Shown: positions 9,501 through 21,103, numbered from the stretch's first letter. The stretch: 64,000 nt of DNA from Pseudomonas sp. MM213 (GCF_020423045.1 NZ_CP081943.1:558001-622000), one strand, 5' to 3'. Notes: generated from the sequence alone by a model not told the origin. Translations and numbers: made by a program.

Positions 9501-12500
9501 CCGGTAAAATGGGGGTTGCGGGCAACCTGATCCTTGGCGGCGATGGCCAGGACTTCATCATCACCACCGAAGACATCAGCACCACCTTCGGCGGTCAGGG
9601 TGACGACTTCATCCTCGGTGCCAAGACCAACCTGCCACCGACCGGCAACGAAGGTGATGACTGGATCGAGAAAGGCACCCAGGACGGTGCGCCTGGCGAT
9701 AACTTCTCGCCATTGCTCAATGACGATGTGGTCGGCAACGACATCTTTGTCGGCGGTGGTGGCTTCGATGAAATGATCGGCGAGGGTGGCGATGACATCT
9801 TTGTCGGCAGCGATGCCCAGGACAAGATGGACGGCATGTCCGGGTTCGACTGGGTGACCTTCAAAAATGACCAGGTCGGCGTGACCGCCGACTTGTCCCT
9901 GGCCGCGCTGGCGCAGCCACATGGCAACGCGCCAAACCAGAACGCCGGGGTGTTCAATCCGGTCGGTGCCTCGCCGGCCTCGATTCTCGACCGTTTCGCC
10001 GAGGTCGAAGGCTTGTCCGGTTCGAATTTCGGCGACGTCCTCAAAGGCGATGATGTTGATGCGGTCACTATCCTCAACCACGGTGGTGCCACGGGTGGTG
10101 CACTGACCAATGTGGACTTGATCCGTGGACTGGCGCAGTTCCTGTCCGATGCCGGCTTGCCGACCACCGGCTTTGCCACGGGCAACATCATCCTCGGTGG
10201 CAATGGCAGTGACCTGATCGAGGGCCGCGGCGGCGATGATCTGATCGATGGCGACAAATGGATCAACGTCAGAATCGCAGTTTATGCCCCCGGCGACGTC
10301 AACCATACCGGCCCCGAGATCGCCAGCTTCGACAGCATGGCTGATATGATCCCGTTCATGCTGGACCGTACGTATAACCCTGGGCAGCTCAAGGCCGTGC
10401 GGGAAATCCTGCCCGGCACCTCGACGGGCGGGGCGGCGTTCGACACCGCGATTTTCTCCGGGCTTCAGTCCGAGTACACGGTGACCCAGGACACCCGTGG
10501 CACGGCCAACCTGGCGGACGATGTCTGGACGGTGACGGATACCGTTGCGGGTCGCGACGGCACCGATACCCTGCTGCATATCGAGCGCCTGCAATTCGCC
10601 GACACCCAGCGGGTGCTGGTACCGGGGCTGAACGCACAACCGGTCGGCAGGCCGACTGTCACGGATGGCAACGGCGGCGACATTACAGTGGGCGACACAC
10701 TGACCGTGAGCATGCTCGGGGTGAGCGATGCCAACAACGTCACTGCGGGTAACCCGCAGGGTCTCGTCAACAATACTTCGGTGTCTTACTACTGGCAGTT
10801 CGAAGCCGACCCAGGCAGTGGTGTGTTCGAAGACATCATCCTGTTGCCTGCGGGTGACCTGGCGTTCCAGAGTGCCGATGGCACCTCCTTCAAGGTCTCG
10901 CCGGATCTTGCCGGGCTGTCACTGCGGGTCAAGGCTATCTACCAGGATGGCCATGGCACGACTGAAGTGGTGTTCTCGCAACCGACAGGCGTCGTGGTTC
11001 CCGGCGCACCGGTCGTGCCGACAGCACCGACACCGGTAGTCAATGCCACCGAGGGTGGCCCGGGCCTTAACATGGTCCGCTCCGACCTCAACTTCATCCT
11101 TGATCAGATCAAGATTGCCGAGGCTGAAGCGGACGGTCAGAACATCCTCTCGCTGATCCCGAACATCCGCGCGCCGCTGGGCCTGCGTGCGGTCGATGGC
11201 TCGAACAACAACCTGATGAACCTCAATGGCATCAACAACACCGAGTTTGGTGCTGCGGATAACACCTTCCCGCGTTTGACCGATCCGGTCTTCAATCCGG
11301 CGGAAGGTGCACCTGCCGGGTTCTTTGGCCCTGGCTCGCCGGCCATTCCGGGATCGTCGTATCAGCAGACCAGCGGCAATGTGTTTGACTCGCAGCCGCG
11401 CACGATCAGCAATCTGATCGTCGACCAGACGTCGAACAACCCGGCGGCGTATGCAACGGCGTACGACGTGGGCGCGGACGGTGTGCTCAACTTCGGCGCG
11501 GAGGGTAGCGACGATGTGCTCAAGGATGGCGTACGGATAGTCGCCAGCCCCGGCCTGGATGGTCAGTTCGGTACTGGCGACGACCACGATGTGTACATGT
11601 TCGAGAACACCGCTCCGGATGCCGGGTTGTCCGCGCCGTTCAACGCCTGGATGACCTTCTTCGGGCAGTTCTTCGATCACGGTCTGGACCTGGTGACCAA
11701 AGGCGGTTCGGGCACCATCTTCATTCCGCTGCAACCGGATGATCCGCTGTATGTGCCAGGCGGCAACGCTAACTTCATGGTGCTGACCCGCGCGACCAAC
11801 CAGCCAGGCGCGGATGGTGTTCTCGGCACGGCCGACGACATCCATGAGCACTCCAACACCACCACGCCGTTCGTGGACCAAAACCAGACCTACAGCTCGC
11901 ACCCATCGCATCAGGTGTTCCTGCGCGGGTATCTGCTGACCGATGACGGACCCATCGCGACGGGCAGGCTGATCACCAACCGTGACCTGGGGGCGGATGG
12001 CAAGTTTGGTACTTCAGACGACAGCGAAATCGGTGGCATGGCCACCTGGAAAGTGGTCAAGGCGCAAGCCAACGACATTCTGGGTATCCACCTGACCGAT
12101 GCCGACGTCGATAACGCCCCGCTGTTGGCGACCGATGCCTATGGCAATTTCATCAAGGGGCCGAACGGCTTCCCGATGGTCGTGATGAAAGGCGTTGACG
12201 GTCTTGGCGGTACGACGGATGACGAGCTTGTCGAAGGTAATCCGCTTGCCCCTATTGACCTGACCAATGCTGTGCGTACCGGTCACCAGTTCCTCGTCGA
12301 CATTGCCCACAATGCCGCGCCGGTGTTCATCGGTGGCGTGCTCGCGCCTGACGTGGGTACCGAGATTGGCAACGACGTGCCGGTCAATCCGCAAACCGGG
12401 GCCAACCTGGCTTACGACAACGAGTTGCTGGATGCGCACTACATCGCTGGCGACGGCCGGGTCAACGAGAACATCGGCCTGACGGCGGTGCATGCGATCT

Positions 12501-15500
12501 TCCACTCCGAGCACAATCGGCTGGTCGCGCAAACCAAAGACACCGTGCTCGACTCGGGTGACGTGGCTTTCCTGAACGAGTGGCTGCTCAATCCAGTGAG
12601 CGCGTTGCCGGTCAATCAGGCGGAGATCGATGCGTTGGTATGGAATGGCGAACGCCTGTTCCAGGCGGCCAAGTTCGGCACCGAGATGCAGTATCAGCAT
12701 CTGGTGTTCGAGGAATTTGCCCGGACCATCCAGCCTAACGTCGATCTGTTTTTCGCACCGACCCAGGTCTATGACGTTGACCTCGATGCCTCGATCGTCG
12801 CCGAGTTCGCCCACACCGTGTACCGGTTTGGCCACTCGATGCTGACCGAGACCGTCGATCGCTTCGACGTTGATTTCAACGTGATCGGCGATCCGAACAG
12901 TGCTGATCCCGATCAGCAACTGGGCCTGATCGCGGCGTTCCTCAACCCGTTGGCGTACGCCGCCAGTGGCGTGACGCCTGAGGACGCGACCAGTGCGATC
13001 GTGCGGGGGATCACTCGGCAAGCCGGTAACGAAATCGACGAGTTCGTCACCGAGGCGCTGCGCAACAACCTGCTCGGGCTGCCGCTCGACCTGCCGGCGA
13101 TCAACATCGCCCGTGGCCGCGACGTTGGGATTCCTTCACTCAACGCGATTCGCCGCGACATCTACAGCCAAACCGGTGACACCCAACTCAAGCCGTACAC
13201 CAGCTGGGTCGACCTGGTGCAGCACCTCAAACATCCGGAGTCGTTGATCAACTTCATTGCAGCCTATGGCACCCATGAGACGATCACGACGGCGACCACG
13301 CTGGAAGGCAAACGCGCTGCCGCCATGGCACTGGTGTTCGGTGGTACGGGGGCGCCGGATGACCGCATGGACTTCCTCAACGGCACCGGTGAATGGACCA
13401 ACGTAACGCGGGCCGGCAAGGATGGAGTGCTGGGAACAGCCGACGATCTGAAGGGCGTGACGATCACGGGGGTCGATGCCATCGACCTGTGGATCGGCGG
13501 TCTGGCCGAAGCGAAAACGCCGTTTGGCGGCATGCTCGGCTCGACGTTCAACTTCGTGTTCGAGAACCAGCTGGAAAAACTGCAGGATGGCGACCGCTTC
13601 TACTACCTGGAACGTACCGCTGGCCTGTCGATGAATGCCGAGCTTGAAAGCAACTCGTTCGCCAAGCTGATCATGGCCAACACCTCGGCCACGCACTTGC
13701 CGGGCCTGGTGTTCTCGGACGTTGCGTTCTATCTGGAAAGGGACCAGAGCAAGCAATTCAACGATGGCCTGGGCAATGCCGATCCGCTTGGCGAAAACGG
13801 CGAGCAGGTGGTGTTCCGCGACAACCCGCTGACCGCAGGGCCGGATGCCAACTACATCAAATACACCGGTGCAGAGCATATCGTGATGGGCGGCACCAAC
13901 AGCGCCGATATTCTCATCGCGAGTGAGGGGGATGACACGATCTGGGGCGACGGCGGCAACGATCGCATCGAAGGCGGTGACGGCAACGACCAACTGCGCG
14001 GCGGTTCCGGTGACGACATCATCACCGACAAGGGCGGCGACGATAACATCCAGGGTGGCGACGGCAACGACGTGCTGCACGGAGGTAACGGCGTCAACCT
14101 GATCATCGGCGGGTTCGGCAATGACTTCATCGTGACCGGTGAGGACGCCTCCGAAGCCATTGGTGGTCATGGCAACGACTTCATCCTGGGCAGCAAAGCC
14201 AACGAACAGGACATGGGTAACGAAGGCGACGACTGGATCGAGAAGGGCACTTCGGACGGTGCACCTGGCGACAACTTCGACCCGCTCGGCAACGACCCTA
14301 TCGTCGGCCACGATGTGTTCATCGGTGGTAACGAGAACGATAAGTTCAACGGCGAAGGCGGCGATGACATCATGGTCGGCAGTCTCGGCTTCGGTGATCG
14401 CTATATCGGCGGCTCCGGCTTCGACTGGGCAACCTTCAAGGGGCTCGCACAGGGCGTGACCATCGATTTCACGGACCGTTTCTTCGATGTTCCGCCAGTA
14501 CCGGGTTCAGGTGCTTCGGCGCTGGTGCGTTTCGACATCATGGAAGGTCTGTCGGGTTCGTCGCACGGTGACTTCCTGCGCGGTGATAACGAAGACGCCA
14601 CATCGCTGCCTACTGCGGGTGCAACCGGCAGTGTGCTGACCCACATCGACCTGATCAACGGCCTGGCGGATCTGCTGCCAGCCGGAGCGACGTTCTTCGA
14701 TGGCGGCAACATCATCCTCGGCGGTAGCGGCAGCGACCTGATCGAAGGTCGCGGCGGTGACGACATCATCGATGGTGACAAGTGGCTGAACGTACGCATC
14801 AGCGTACGGGCGAACGCTGACGGCACTGGCGATGAAATCGCCACGTTCGACAGCATGGAGCCACTGGTGCCGTTTATGCTGAACGGCACGTACAACCCTG
14901 GCCAACTGGTCATCGTGCGGGAGATTCTGACCGGCACTGACAGCTTCGATACGGCGTTGTTCTCCGGTACTTTGGGGGAATACGGCATCGAAATCGATGG
15001 CGACACTGTCATCGTGACCGACTCGGTGCTTGGGCGTGATGGCGTCGATCGCCTGACGGGCATCGAGCGTCTGCAGTTCGCTGACGTTGCGATACCGTCC
15101 GGAGTCGGCACCGTGCAAAACAGCGACCCATCGGGTCACCTGGCAATCCTCGATGCGACTACCGGTGTGCGTGAAGATACGCCAGTCGCCGGCCAGTTGT
15201 TGCGCGTCAGTGGTGCGGGGGTACACGACGCGGACAACCAGAGTGCGGCCAATCCGACCGGCGCGATAACCGGTGGGGTGGCTTACTACTGGCAGGTCGA
15301 AACCATTCCCGGTACAGGCGTCTATGAAGACATCACCTTTGTCGCCGCTGGCGAGGCAACGCGGGCGACTGGCTCCACCTTCCTGGTGGGCCCCGATGAG
15401 GCGGGTCTGAACATCCGCGTCCGGGCGGTGTACCAGGATGCCCAAGGCACGCTGGAGATCGTCGAATCGTCCGGCAACAGTGAACCGACCGAAGGGGCGA

Positions 15501-17410
15501 CCGTTACCGGGCTTGCCGTGCAGAACCAGCTGTTGACCGCCGACACGTCGACCATCGTCGACGCCGATGGCCTGACCAATCCGCAGTTCACCTACCAGTG
15601 GCAGGCGAACGACGGGCTTGGCTTCGTCAACATCGCCGGCGCTACCGGTAGCACGTTCTCGCTTGGCCAGGCTCAGGTCGGCCAGGAAGTGCGCGTGATG
15701 ATCGGTTACGTCGATAATTTCGGTGTGGCCGAAAGCGTTGCGTCCAACATCCTGGGACCGGTGGACAACGTCAACGATGCACCGACAGGCGCGTTGCTGA
15801 TCAGCGATACGACACCGGATCAAGGGCAAGTGCTGACGGCGCTGACTGCCGGGATTGCCGATGTGGACGGGCTGGGCACCTTCAGCTACCAATGGCAGCA
15901 AGGTATCGGTGCTTCCTTCTCCAACATCAACGGCGCGACGGCCTCGACCTTCACCCCGGGTGTGGCGCAGGGCAACCTGCAAATACGGGTGATCGTGCGC
16001 TACACCGACGGCTTCGGCACGCTGGAGACGTTGACTTCCGCGGCAACCGCGGCGGTTGCGGTGCTCAGTGGCGTAGTGCTGCAAGGTAACGCACAGGCGA
16101 ACACCCTCACCGGCGGCGCCGGTAACGATGTGCTGCTTGGCCTGGGCGGGAGCGATACGCTGAATGGCCTGGCCGGTCTCGACCAGCTGTTTGGCGGCAC
16201 TGGCAACGACACCCTCAACGGTGGAGACGACAACGACATCCTCAATGGCGAGGACGGTAACGACACCCTCAACGGCGGGCTTGGCGCGGATGCCATGAAC
16301 GGCGGTGCCGGCAACGACACCTATGTGGTCGACAACGTCGGTGACCTTATCACCGAGGCGGTGGGTGGCGGTACCGATCTGGTGCAAACCGCCTTCGCGA
16401 GCTATCTGCTCGATGCCAACGTCGAGAACCTGACCTATACCGGTGCCGGTAACTTCACAGGTACCGGTAACGCACTGGCCAACACCATCACCGGCGGGGT
16501 GGGTAACGACCTCCTCGATGGCGGTGCGGGTGCAGACCGGATGGTCGGGGGCGCGGGCAACGATACCTACATCGTCGATGCAGCCACAGACGTGGTGGTC
16601 GAGGTGGCGGGTGGCGGTACGGACACCGTGCAGACTTCGTTGGCCAGCTACACGCTGAGCGGTAATGTCGAGAACCTGACCTACACCGGAGTCGGCAACT
16701 TCGCCGGCAGCGGCAACGGGTTGAACAACGTCATCACCGCCGGGGCGGGTAACGACACCCTCAATGGTGGCGGCGGCAACGACATCCTCACCGGCAACAG
16801 TGGCAACGACACACTCAACGGCGACGCGGGTAACGACCAACTGGTGGGTGGCATTGGCACCGATACCCTGAACGGCGGCAATGGCGATGACAGCCTCGAC
16901 GGAGGTGACGGGGCGGATACATTGAATGGCGGGGCAGGCAGCGACACGCTGCTCGGCGGGCTGGGTGATGACAGCCTGGATGGCGGTACCGGCACCGATC
17001 TGCTCCAGGGCGGCGATGGCAATGACACGCTGCTCGGTGGAGACGCTAACGACACCTTGCTGGGTGGTATCGGCAATGACTTTATCGATGGCGGTACAGG
17101 CAACGATACAGTCACGGGTGGTGCCGGCAACGACATGATGGTTGCCAGCAATGGCAACGATATCTTCATGTTCTCAGCGGGCTTCGGGGTCGATCAGATC
17201 ATTGGCTTCGATGCCAACGCGGCAGGAGGGCAGGACCGCCTCGATATCTCCGCGATGAACATCACGGCTGCGACCTTTGCCGGCAGCGTCACCATCGCCG
17301 ATGTCGGTGCGGATACCCTGGTCAGCTTCGCTGGTGCTGACTCCATCCGCCTGGTCGGTGTGGCCGATGCGACAACCGTCACTGCCACGGACTTCATTCT
17401 CACCACTTGA
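6581..17410 (+). CDS. Giant RTX protein with two animal haem peroxidase modules, type I secreted (PehA/MopA-like)
   Basis: A 3609-residue secreted protein. The chosen ATG follows GAGGGCAAG and starts [17 protein letters not shown]. The second module opens with the similar [10 protein letters not shown], which supports this start over the upstream extension. Each module carries the animal peroxidase signatures: distal His in [12 protein letters not shown] (H161, H1700), catalytic Arg in GDGR(A/V)NENIGL (R426, R1960) and proximal His in [10 protein letters not shown] (H550, H2085). Insertions of the form GxDGxxGTxDD recur in both modules, matching the calcium motif I recall as PERCAL from P. 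putida PehA (PP_2561). RTX nonapeptides follow each module (about nt 9300-9850 and 13900-14400) and fill the C-terminus (16080-17170). Ig-like segments lie between. The tail ending TDFILTT fits an uncleaved type I secretion signal. Related MopA-type proteins oxidise Mn(II); the substrate here is unknown. Confidence 0.93.
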   Translation: MANFNKSDLEFILKQIFIAEAHADGASLSDLLPNSQVPFGLRTVDGSYNNLVTGQSEFGAADNAFPRLLDPSFLASYSGTGDVIDPQPRIISNLIVDQTANNPAAVAANGGADPVISPGPDGVFGTDDDKQVFFIPNQSADAGLTAGFNSWMTFFGQFFDHGLDLVSKSATDFVFIPLQPDDPLFVPGSPTNFMVLPRAVRTAGADGIVGTTDDGQLNTTSPFVDQSQTYSSHPSHQVFLREYVINAAGDPVATGRLITNRDLGADGEFGTADDGGAENGGMATWAVVKAQARDILGINLTDADVHNVPLLATDAYGNFIRGPGGMPQVVMRISNGADGIAGTADDITQLVEGNRDAPISLANAVSTGHGFLDDIAHNAAPVLVDGVLQADGDTEIGNAQPVGAGGNNLTYDNELLDAHYIAGDGRANENIGLTTVHHVFHSEHNRLVQQSKETILASGDLAFLNEWLADDVAAIPTTPAEIAGLVWDGERLFQAAKFGTEMQYQHLVFEEFARTVQPQVDEFLAPNGYDTSINPAILAEFAHVVYRFGHSMLTETVDRFDPEFNPVLSDPNNPDAQLGLIAAFLNPLAFAGSGATADEAAGAIIRGVTRQLGNEIDEFVTEALRNNLLGLPLDLPALNLARGRDTGIPTLNEARREFYQATGDSQLKPYISWADLAENLKHPESLVNFIAAFGTHGALTAADVDTLVEMRAVAAALVFGGSAVINAGTADERTFTATEEDRLAFLNSSGTYAMVNGVTTTGVDDIDFWVGGLAEEKMPFGGMLGSTFNFVFETQMEALQNGDRFYYLSRTAGLNFGTELENNSFAKLIMLNTDVTHLSNTVFLTPAFTLEVTQANQFTGLGVGGRADPTGGIMINGVEVVPLVIRDNPDTVGTDSNFLHYTGEDHVVLGGTAADDIIISGEGDDTVYGDGGNDVLEGGAGNDAVLGGAGDDIITDSFGDNRLEGNAGNDVIVAGKMGVAGNLILGGDGQDFIITTEDISTTFGGQGDDFILGAKTNLPPTGNEGDDWIEKGTQDGAPGDNFSPLLNDDVVGNDIFVGGGGFDEMIGEGGDDIFVGSDAQDKMDGMSGFDWVTFKNDQVGVTADLSLAALAQPHGNAPNQNAGVFNPVGASPASILDRFAEVEGLSGSNFGDVLKGDDVDAVTILNHGGATGGALTNVDLIRGLAQFLSDAGLPTTGFATGNIILGGNGSDLIEGRGGDDLIDGDKWINVRIAVYAPGDVNHTGPEIASFDSMADMIPFMLDRTYNPGQLKAVREILPGTSTGGAAFDTAIFSGLQSEYTVTQDTRGTANLADDVWTVTDTVAGRDGTDTLLHIERLQFADTQRVLVPGLNAQPVGRPTVTDGNGGDITVGDTLTVSMLGVSDANNVTAGNPQGLVNNTSVSYYWQFEADPGSGVFEDIILLPAGDLAFQSADGTSFKVSPDLAGLSLRVKAIYQDGHGTTEVVFSQPTGVVVPGAPVVPTAPTPVVNATEGGPGLNMVRSDLNFILDQIKIAEAEADGQNILSLIPNIRAPLGLRAVDGSNNNLMNLNGINNTEFGAADNTFPRLTDPVFNPAEGAPAGFFGPGSPAIPGSSYQQTSGNVFDSQPRTISNLIVDQTSNNPAAYATAYDVGADGVLNFGAEGSDDVLKDGVRIVASPGLDGQFGTGDDHDVYMFENTAPDAGLSAPFNAWMTFFGQFFDHGLDLVTKGGSGTIFIPLQPDDPLYVPGGNANFMVLTRATNQPGADGVLGTADDIHEHSNTTTPFVDQNQTYSSHPSHQVFLRGYLLTDDGPIATGRLITNRDLGADGKFGTSDDSEIGGMATWKVVKAQANDILGIHLTDADVDNAPLLATDAYGNFIKGPNGFPMVVMKGVDGLGGTTDDELVEGNPLAPIDLTNAVRTGHQFLVDIAHNAAPVFIGGVLAPDVGTEIGNDVPVNPQTGANLAYDNELLDAHYIAGDGRVNENIGLTAVHAIFHSEHNRLVAQTKDTVLDSGDVAFLNEWLLNPVSALPVNQAEIDALVWNGERLFQAAKFGTEMQYQHLVFEEFARTIQPNVDLFFAPTQVYDVDLDASIVAEFAHTVYRFGHSMLTETVDRFDVDFNVIGDPNSADPDQQLGLIAAFLNPLAYAASGVTPEDATSAIVRGITRQAGNEIDEFVTEALRNNLLGLPLDLPAINIARGRDVGIPSLNAIRRDIYSQTGDTQLKPYTSWVDLVQHLKHPESLINFIAAYGTHETITTATTLEGKRAAAMALVFGGTGAPDDRMDFLNGTGEWTNVTRAGKDGVLGTADDLKGVTITGVDAIDLWIGGLAEAKTPFGGMLGSTFNFVFENQLEKLQDGDRFYYLERTAGLSMNAELESNSFAKLIMANTSATHLPGLVFSDVAFYLERDQSKQFNDGLGNADPLGENGEQVVFRDNPLTAGPDANYIKYTGAEHIVMGGTNSADILIASEGDDTIWGDGGNDRIEGGDGNDQLRGGSGDDIITDKGGDDNIQGGDGNDVLHGGNGVNLIIGGFGNDFIVTGEDASEAIGGHGNDFILGSKANEQDMGNEGDDWIEKGTSDGAPGDNFDPLGNDPIVGHDVFIGGNENDKFNGEGGDDIMVGSLGFGDRYIGGSGFDWATFKGLAQGVTIDFTDRFFDVPPVPGSGASALVRFDIMEGLSGSSHGDFLRGDNEDATSLPTAGATGSVLTHIDLINGLADLLPAGATFFDGGNIILGGSGSDLIEGRGGDDIIDGDKWLNVRISVRANADGTGDEIATFDSMEPLVPFMLNGTYNPGQLVIVREILTGTDSFDTALFSGTLGEYGIEIDGDTVIVTDSVLGRDGVDRLTGIERLQFADVAIPSGVGTVQNSDPSGHLAILDATTGVREDTPVAGQLLRVSGAGVHDADNQSAANPTGAITGGVAYYWQVETIPGTGVYEDITFVAAGEATRATGSTFLVGPDEAGLNIRVRAVYQDAQGTLEIVESSGNSEPTEGATVTGLAVQNQLLTADTSTIVDADGLTNPQFTYQWQANDGLGFVNIAGATGSTFSLGQAQVGQEVRVMIGYVDNFGVAESVASNILGPVDNVNDAPTGALLISDTTPDQGQVLTALTAGIADVDGLGTFSYQWQQGIGASFSNINGATASTFTPGVAQGNLQIRVIVRYTDGFGTLETLTSAATAAVAVLSGVVLQGNAQANTLTGGAGNDVLLGLGGSDTLNGLAGLDQLFGGTGNDTLNGGDDNDILNGEDGNDTLNGGLGADAMNGGAGNDTYVVDNVGDLITEAVGGGTDLVQTAFASYLLDANVENLTYTGAGNFTGTGNALANTITGGVGNDLLDGGAGADRMVGGAGNDTYIVDAATDVVVEVAGGGTDTVQTSLASYTLSGNVENLTYTGVGNFAGSGNGLNNVITAGAGNDTLNGGGGNDILTGNSGNDTLNGDAGNDQLVGGIGTDTLNGGNGDDSLDGGDGADTLNGGAGSDTLLGGLGDDSLDGGTGTDLLQGGDGNDTLLGGDANDTLLGGIGNDFIDGGTGNDTVTGGAGNDMMVASNGNDIFMFSAGFGVDQIIGFDANAAGGQDRLDISAMNITAATFAGSVTIADVGADTLVSFAGADSIRLVGVADATTVTATDFILTT

Positions 17411-17452
17411 GGTACTGATCAGCACGCTTGAAAAAAAGCGTGGAAAGCGGAA

Positions 17453-17482
17453 GGGAGGGCAGCGATGCCCTCCCTTTTTTTA
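17453..17482 (+). terminator. Rho-independent terminator of the RTX peroxidase gene
   Basis: Perfect 8-bp stem GGGAGGGC / GCCCTCCC with a six-base loop, followed by seven T residues, about 40 bp after the peroxidase stop codon. Confidence 0.9.
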
Positions 17483-17737
17483 TGAGAGGCGCCTGGCCGT
17501 TTGTTCAACTGGCAATGCGTGAACCAACCTGGCAGGGCGGTCTGTCAGACAGTGGGAAACACTCGATCAACAAATGACCTGGGAATGGGGAATTGGGGAA
17601 TGAGGAATGAGGAACCAGACTTGAACATTTCAGCGAACTGCGCGATTTGCAGCCTGTTGGTTTCGCTTGCCGCTTCTGCTATCGGGGGTATCCCGACTTC
17701 AATCGGGACTTCACCCGATCCGCAACACAAACAACGC

Positions 17738-17833
17738 TTAACTGCTGAACCAGGTGAACAGACTCCAGAATGCCCCTATGGCAAAGATGAGAAGCATGAG
17801 TGCCAACGTGCGGACTAGCGGCTCACTTCGCAT
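17738..17833 (-). CDS. Small single-span membrane protein (31 aa)
   Basis: A 31-codon ORF starting with ATG at 17833 and preceded by a strong GAGGAG ribosome-binding site. The peptide has a short charged N-terminus (MRSEPLVR), one hydrophobic helix (about residues 9-28, ending FWSLFTWF) and two terminal Ser. This is the classic layout of a bacterial small membrane protein. The family is not recognised. It sits alone between the peroxidase terminator and a DUF6463 gene. Confidence 0.6.
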   Translation of the reverse strand: MRSEPLVRTLALMLLIFAIGAFWSLFTWFSS

Positions 17834-18089
17834 GAAGGTAACTCCTCAGAAGGGTTGTGCAGCACAGGTGGAAATCTGTTATCCCGTGATAACAACTTCA
17901 AACTTTCAATTAATACGCTAGTGAACGCACAGCATTCTCTATGCCAGAAAACTGAACAGCCAATCATTCCCGGCTGGCGGCGCAACTTGATCCCCTGGCC
18001 AATGAAAGTTGACACAGGAATCGGGTAATACAGCCCGTTTATGGGGGATTTTTCTCATCGTGGGGGGGATATTGCGGGGGGAGCTTTAG

Positions 18090-18452
18090 TCAGGCGTACA
18101 AGCCATACCCTGCCGCGATGAGCAGCGGAGAAACCAGCAGCGTTGCCCAAAACCCCGATTTTGGAACAGCAATGACGCAAATGATCGAGATCATCAGCAC
18201 ATAGATGCCGACCATTTTAAGTAACGCGAGATCCCCAACGGCTACGGCGTGAATCGCTGTATGCCCCGCGAGCATAAAAAGCGGACCCAGCAGGGTAAAC
18301 CAAAGGGCGGTACGCCGATCTTCGTGCGCTCTGAACTGGTCAATGAAGCCCGCGTCTACAGCGGCGGCGAATGCTGTTTTGAACTTGAAAATACCTAACG
18401 GAATATGGAGGACGCCCAAGGCGAACAGGGTCCATGCGACGATGTTGGACAT
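18090..18452 (-). CDS. DUF6463-family membrane protein
   Basis: A 120-residue protein with four predicted membrane helices. It starts MSNIVAWTLFALGVLHIPLG and carries a central hydrophilic HEDRRTALWF segment between helices one and two, followed by LLGPLFMLAGHTAIHA. These features match DUF6463 proteins as I remember them; their function is unknown. GGAG lies ten bases before the ATG. Spacing to neighbours suggests a single-gene unit. The palindrome at 18491-18530 lies just upstream of its start and between it and the hydrolase gene, which is transcribed in the same direction. Confidence 0.7.
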   Translation of the reverse strand: MSNIVAWTLFALGVLHIPLGIFKFKTAFAAAVDAGFIDQFRAHEDRRTALWFTLLGPLFMLAGHTAIHAVAVGDLALLKMVGIYVLMISIICVIAVPKSGFWATLLVSPLLIAAGYGLYA

Positions 18453-18490
18453 ATCGTTAATGCTCCGTAACGGTAAGGTTGGATAAGAGA

Positions 18491-18530
18491 AAGGGGCGGA
18501 TTATTTCTGAAAATAAATCCGTCCCCTTTT
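18491..18530. repeat. Dispersed palindrome, terminator-like (copy 1)
   Basis: An inverted repeat with arms GGGGCGGATTATTT and AAATAAATCCGTCCCC, ending in TTTT. It lies downstream of the hydrolase gene stop and could terminate it. A near-identical palindrome is at 44170-44208, so it is a dispersed element rather than a chance hairpin. Confidence 0.65.
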
Positions 18531-18555
18531 GACCTGGCAGTTAATAACCTCGTCT

Positions 18556-19605
18556 TCATTCGTTGCGAGGTGACGGCGGCAGAAACTCGATGATCAGCGA
18601 AGTAACCTGCTGTTGGATCAAATCCCTTGAGCGAGCGCCATTGCCATCACCATCCCGGCAAATGATGCCATCGCCTGGCACTTCCTCTTCGAGCATCGCT
18701 TCTGCGCCAGGTTTGCACACTGACAAGAAGCTGAAATGGCTTGCGTCGCTGATTTCTACGTAACGGCTTGACGCCGGAGGCAGGCGTTTGGCCAGGTTGG
18801 CAGACTCCAGCTCAGCGGGAAGATCGTGCGACGGTACGCCGGCAGCGATCACCAGCGTTGGTACCGGCAGCGCGGCCAGGCTTTCATCGGTCATGCCCCG
18901 TGAAAGGCCCAGGTCCAATGTGACCACAGACGTGACGCGTTCATCGCGCAAATCGGCGGCCAACGCGGTCTTTGATTCTGAGGTGCTGGCGGGATTCATC
19001 TTTCCGTAGACGGTGCAACTTGCTAACTGCGGGTGGGCTTTGCAGTCGTGGGCGAAGCGGTCTGGATCGAAACGGGCACCGGCGATTTCCAGGGCGGTCC
19101 AGCCGCCGAGTGAATGGCCCACTACTGCAATTCGGTCATTGGCGACCAGGCCGAATTTTTCCGGTTGAGCCGTGACCCCATCAATGGCTCGGCTCACATC
19201 AATGGGCCGCTGCCATAACTGCGCTGCTGCTTTTGGGCTACGGTCATGAGTGGTGGAGCCAGGGTGATTGATTGCAGCGACGATGTAACCCCTGTGAGCC
19301 AGAGCGCTGGCAAGCCAGATCTGGTTGCTCCAGTTTCCTCTGTACCCGTGGGAGAGCACCAATAATGGATGCTTGCCAGCAGCGGGCGGTGCGTCACGAA
19401 CGGCAGAAGCCCCGACGAACACCACATCATCGCCAATCAATTGCGTGGCGGCGGAAGTTGCACTCGGGTACCAGACGACCATTTCCAGTGTGCGGTCATT
19501 GTGCGCATCCGCCAGTGTGGAAGAGCGGAAGCCGACAGGGTTCTCGGCGGCGAGCGCGACAGTCGTCAGGCAGGTCAATAACAGGGCGCTAAAAGCTATT
19601 TTCAA
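18556..19605 (-). CDS. Secreted alpha/beta hydrolase
   Basis: A 349-residue protein beginning at a TTG codon with AAGGAAG upstream. This start gives a clean signal peptide (KIAFSALLLTCLTTVALA). The mature part has an oxyanion segment LSHGYRGN, the nucleophile elbow GHSLGG and a late DASHF histidine, so a Ser-Asp-His triad is likely. A conserved N-terminal VWYPS motif is shared with the PAF-acetylhydrolase/dienelactone-hydrolase-like group. Four mature Cys residues (DCKAHPQLASC, VCKPG, ICRDG) suggest disulfides in the periplasm. Esterase activity is inferred from family; the substrate is unknown. Upstream ATG codons exist but would bury the signal peptide. Confidence 0.78.
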   Translation of the reverse strand: MKIAFSALLLTCLTTVALAAENPVGFRSSTLADAHNDRTLEMVVWYPSATSAATQLIGDDVVFVGASAVRDAPPAAGKHPLLVLSHGYRGNWSNQIWLASALAHRGYIVAAINHPGSTTHDRSPKAAAQLWQRPIDVSRAIDGVTAQPEKFGLVANDRIAVVGHSLGGWTALEIAGARFDPDRFAHDCKAHPQLASCTVYGKMNPASTSESKTALAADLRDERVTSVVTLDLGLSRGMTDESLAALPVPTLVIAAGVPSHDLPAELESANLAKRLPPASSRYVEISDASHFSFLSVCKPGAEAMLEEEVPGDGIICRDGDGNGARSRDLIQQQVTSLIIEFLPPSPRNE

Positions 19606-19969
19606 TGTCGTTTCTTCCTTGAATGGACAAGTACATGGCAACCGGAGCCCGCCGTCAGGCGCATCCATCGTACGGAGTCGAAGCTCATGGGGTTGCCTGT
19701 AAGCACGGACATTAAAGCCCACATTCGAACCGCCGCGCACAACTTTCATCATTAACGCTGTTCGCGGTCTTTAGTGAGAAGGCTGAACGCTAACTTTTGG
19801 CCGATTGCCGTCAGTCGATCAGGGTAGAAATCGACCCATAGTTGTCCGGCTGAATCCTCTCACATGCATTCGCGACTAGAATTCCACTGCCGACACTTCT
19901 AAAACCAGGCCAGTTTTAAAACCTGTAGCGCCAGGTCTCGAACGTTGTTTCGGTCTATGGGAAACCGCT
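19606..19969. other. Intergenic region between divergent hydrolase and channel genes
   Basis: A 364-bp non-coding gap with promoters for both divergent genes presumably inside. No clear operator, hairpin or small ORF was recognised. Confidence 0.5.
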
Positions 19970-20677
19970 ATGACAGATCCGAAAAACAAAACCGAATCCG
20001 ATGAGGATCTAGGTCAGATGGTCATAGGGCGAGGGCCCTGCACCTATCTGTTGCTGCTCTTACTTGGATTGATCCTCCTGTTTCCCTTTCTTGAGGAGGG
20101 CATATTTGCCCGCACGTTGCTCGGCATTCTGTTTTCAACCGTGCTGCTCGTGGGCGCTTTCGCCACCCGGCAGACACGGTGGGGGTTCATCTTAAAACTG
20201 GGCCTGGCGTTGCTTGGGGTTGGCCTGCAATGGGCGGCGTTGTGGGTTGGCAGTATCGCGATTCTTAATCTTGCCGGGATAGCTTATGCGACATCTCTTG
20301 CAGTCTCGTTCATCGGAGTGCTTCGCTATATTCTCCAGCGCGGGCCGATTACGGCCGACAAGCTGCATGGCGCGCTTGCGGGTTACATCCTGCTGGCGTT
20401 CGTCTGGTCCTTCGTCTATGCCTTGCTCGAGATATCCAGCGCTGGCTCATTCGGCCCAAGCCACCTCGACTTTGGACAGCCCGGCACGTTCTTCAAACTG
20501 ATCTATTTCAGCCTCACGACGCTCACGACGCTCACGACCACCGGTTACGGTGATGTTCTGCCGTTGACCAACCATGCCCGCTCACTTGTGATGGTCGAAG
20601 AATTTTCAGGCGTCTTTTATGTGGGTGTTGTGATAGCGCGGCTTGCCGGTCTGTATCCGTCGAATCAGACGAAGTGA
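19970..20677 (+). CDS. Potassium-channel-like ion channel protein
   Basis: A 235-residue membrane protein with about six hydrophobic segments. The C-terminal pair flanks a pore helix and the K+ selectivity filter TTGYGD (around residue 195), which marks the two-helix ion-channel (Ion_trans_2) fold. The N-terminal 30 residues are charged and cytoplasmic. No RCK or cyclic-nucleotide-binding domain follows. The pore helix reads SLTTLTTLTTTGYGD: a 9-bp tandem repeat in the DNA (CTCACGACG units at about 20514-20540) makes it three residues longer than in KcsA. It stands alone, with no partner gene. Passive K+ conductance is inferred. Confidence 0.8.
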   Translation: MTDPKNKTESDEDLGQMVIGRGPCTYLLLLLLGLILLFPFLEEGIFARTLLGILFSTVLLVGAFATRQTRWGFILKLGLALLGVGLQWAALWVGSIAILNLAGIAYATSLAVSFIGVLRYILQRGPITADKLHGALAGYILLAFVWSFVYALLEISSAGSFGPSHLDFGQPGTFFKLIYFSLTTLTTLTTTGYGDVLPLTNHARSLVMVEEFSGVFYVGVVIARLAGLYPSNQTK

Positions 20678-20746
20678 CTCTCGATTTGCCGTGGCCGAAC
20701 CGATGCCGTCAGTCGGGAGGTAATGTTCGCTGTTGATCGCTTTCCA

Positions 20747-20881
20747 CTACGACTTCTTCGACGGGTAGTTGCCACGCAAGCCCCCGGATTTGTTGCCGGT
20801 TTTGCCGGGCAGGTTGGGCACCACCGGGCGGGATCTGGGCTGAGGGTTGGAGCGGCTGCGGGGTTGAGGTTGTTTGCTCAT
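20747..20881 (-). CDS. Small basic proline-rich protein (44 aa)
   Basis: An ATG at 20881 preceded by AGGAGGTGAACA, a near-perfect Shine-Dalgarno, opens a 44-codon frame. The peptide is rich in Pro, Arg, Ser and Gly (starts MSKQPQPRSRSNPQ, ends PSKKS), strongly basic, with no hydrophobic helix. I do not recognise a family. The excellent ribosome-binding site and biased composition argue that it is real. It could bind nucleic acid or be a small stress protein; nothing in the sequence decides. Confidence 0.55.
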   Translation of the reverse strand: MSKQPQPRSRSNPQPRSRPVVPNLPGKTGNKSGGLRGNYPSKKS

Positions 20882-21103
20882 TGTTCACCTCCTGAAAACG
20901 CCTGGCTACTTGGTGCTCTGCATTGACACTTGGCTAGTGTGCTACGAGTTACCAAAATCCGCAGCACACAAGCGCAGACAAAACGGGCTGCTGACAAGGC
21001 GCAGATGCATCGGGTGGGGCCATAAATAAGCGGAACTGGAACTCACATCGTCAATAGCGTCTAAATTTCAGAGAGACAACCCGCCACTCTGAGGGAACGA
21101 CTC

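Noticed and set aside
8471..10639. Long minus-strand frame (722 codons) inside the peroxidase gene
   Set aside because: Complement of a clear peroxidase/RTX coding sequence; composition is that of antisense.
14507..16840. Long minus-strand frame (777 codons) inside the RTX part
   Set aside because: Antisense of repeated RTX codons.
17501..18015. Open frames between the RTX terminator and DUF6463 gene
   Set aside because: No ribosome-binding sites or protein-like composition; only the 31-aa ORF at 17738-17833 is convincing.
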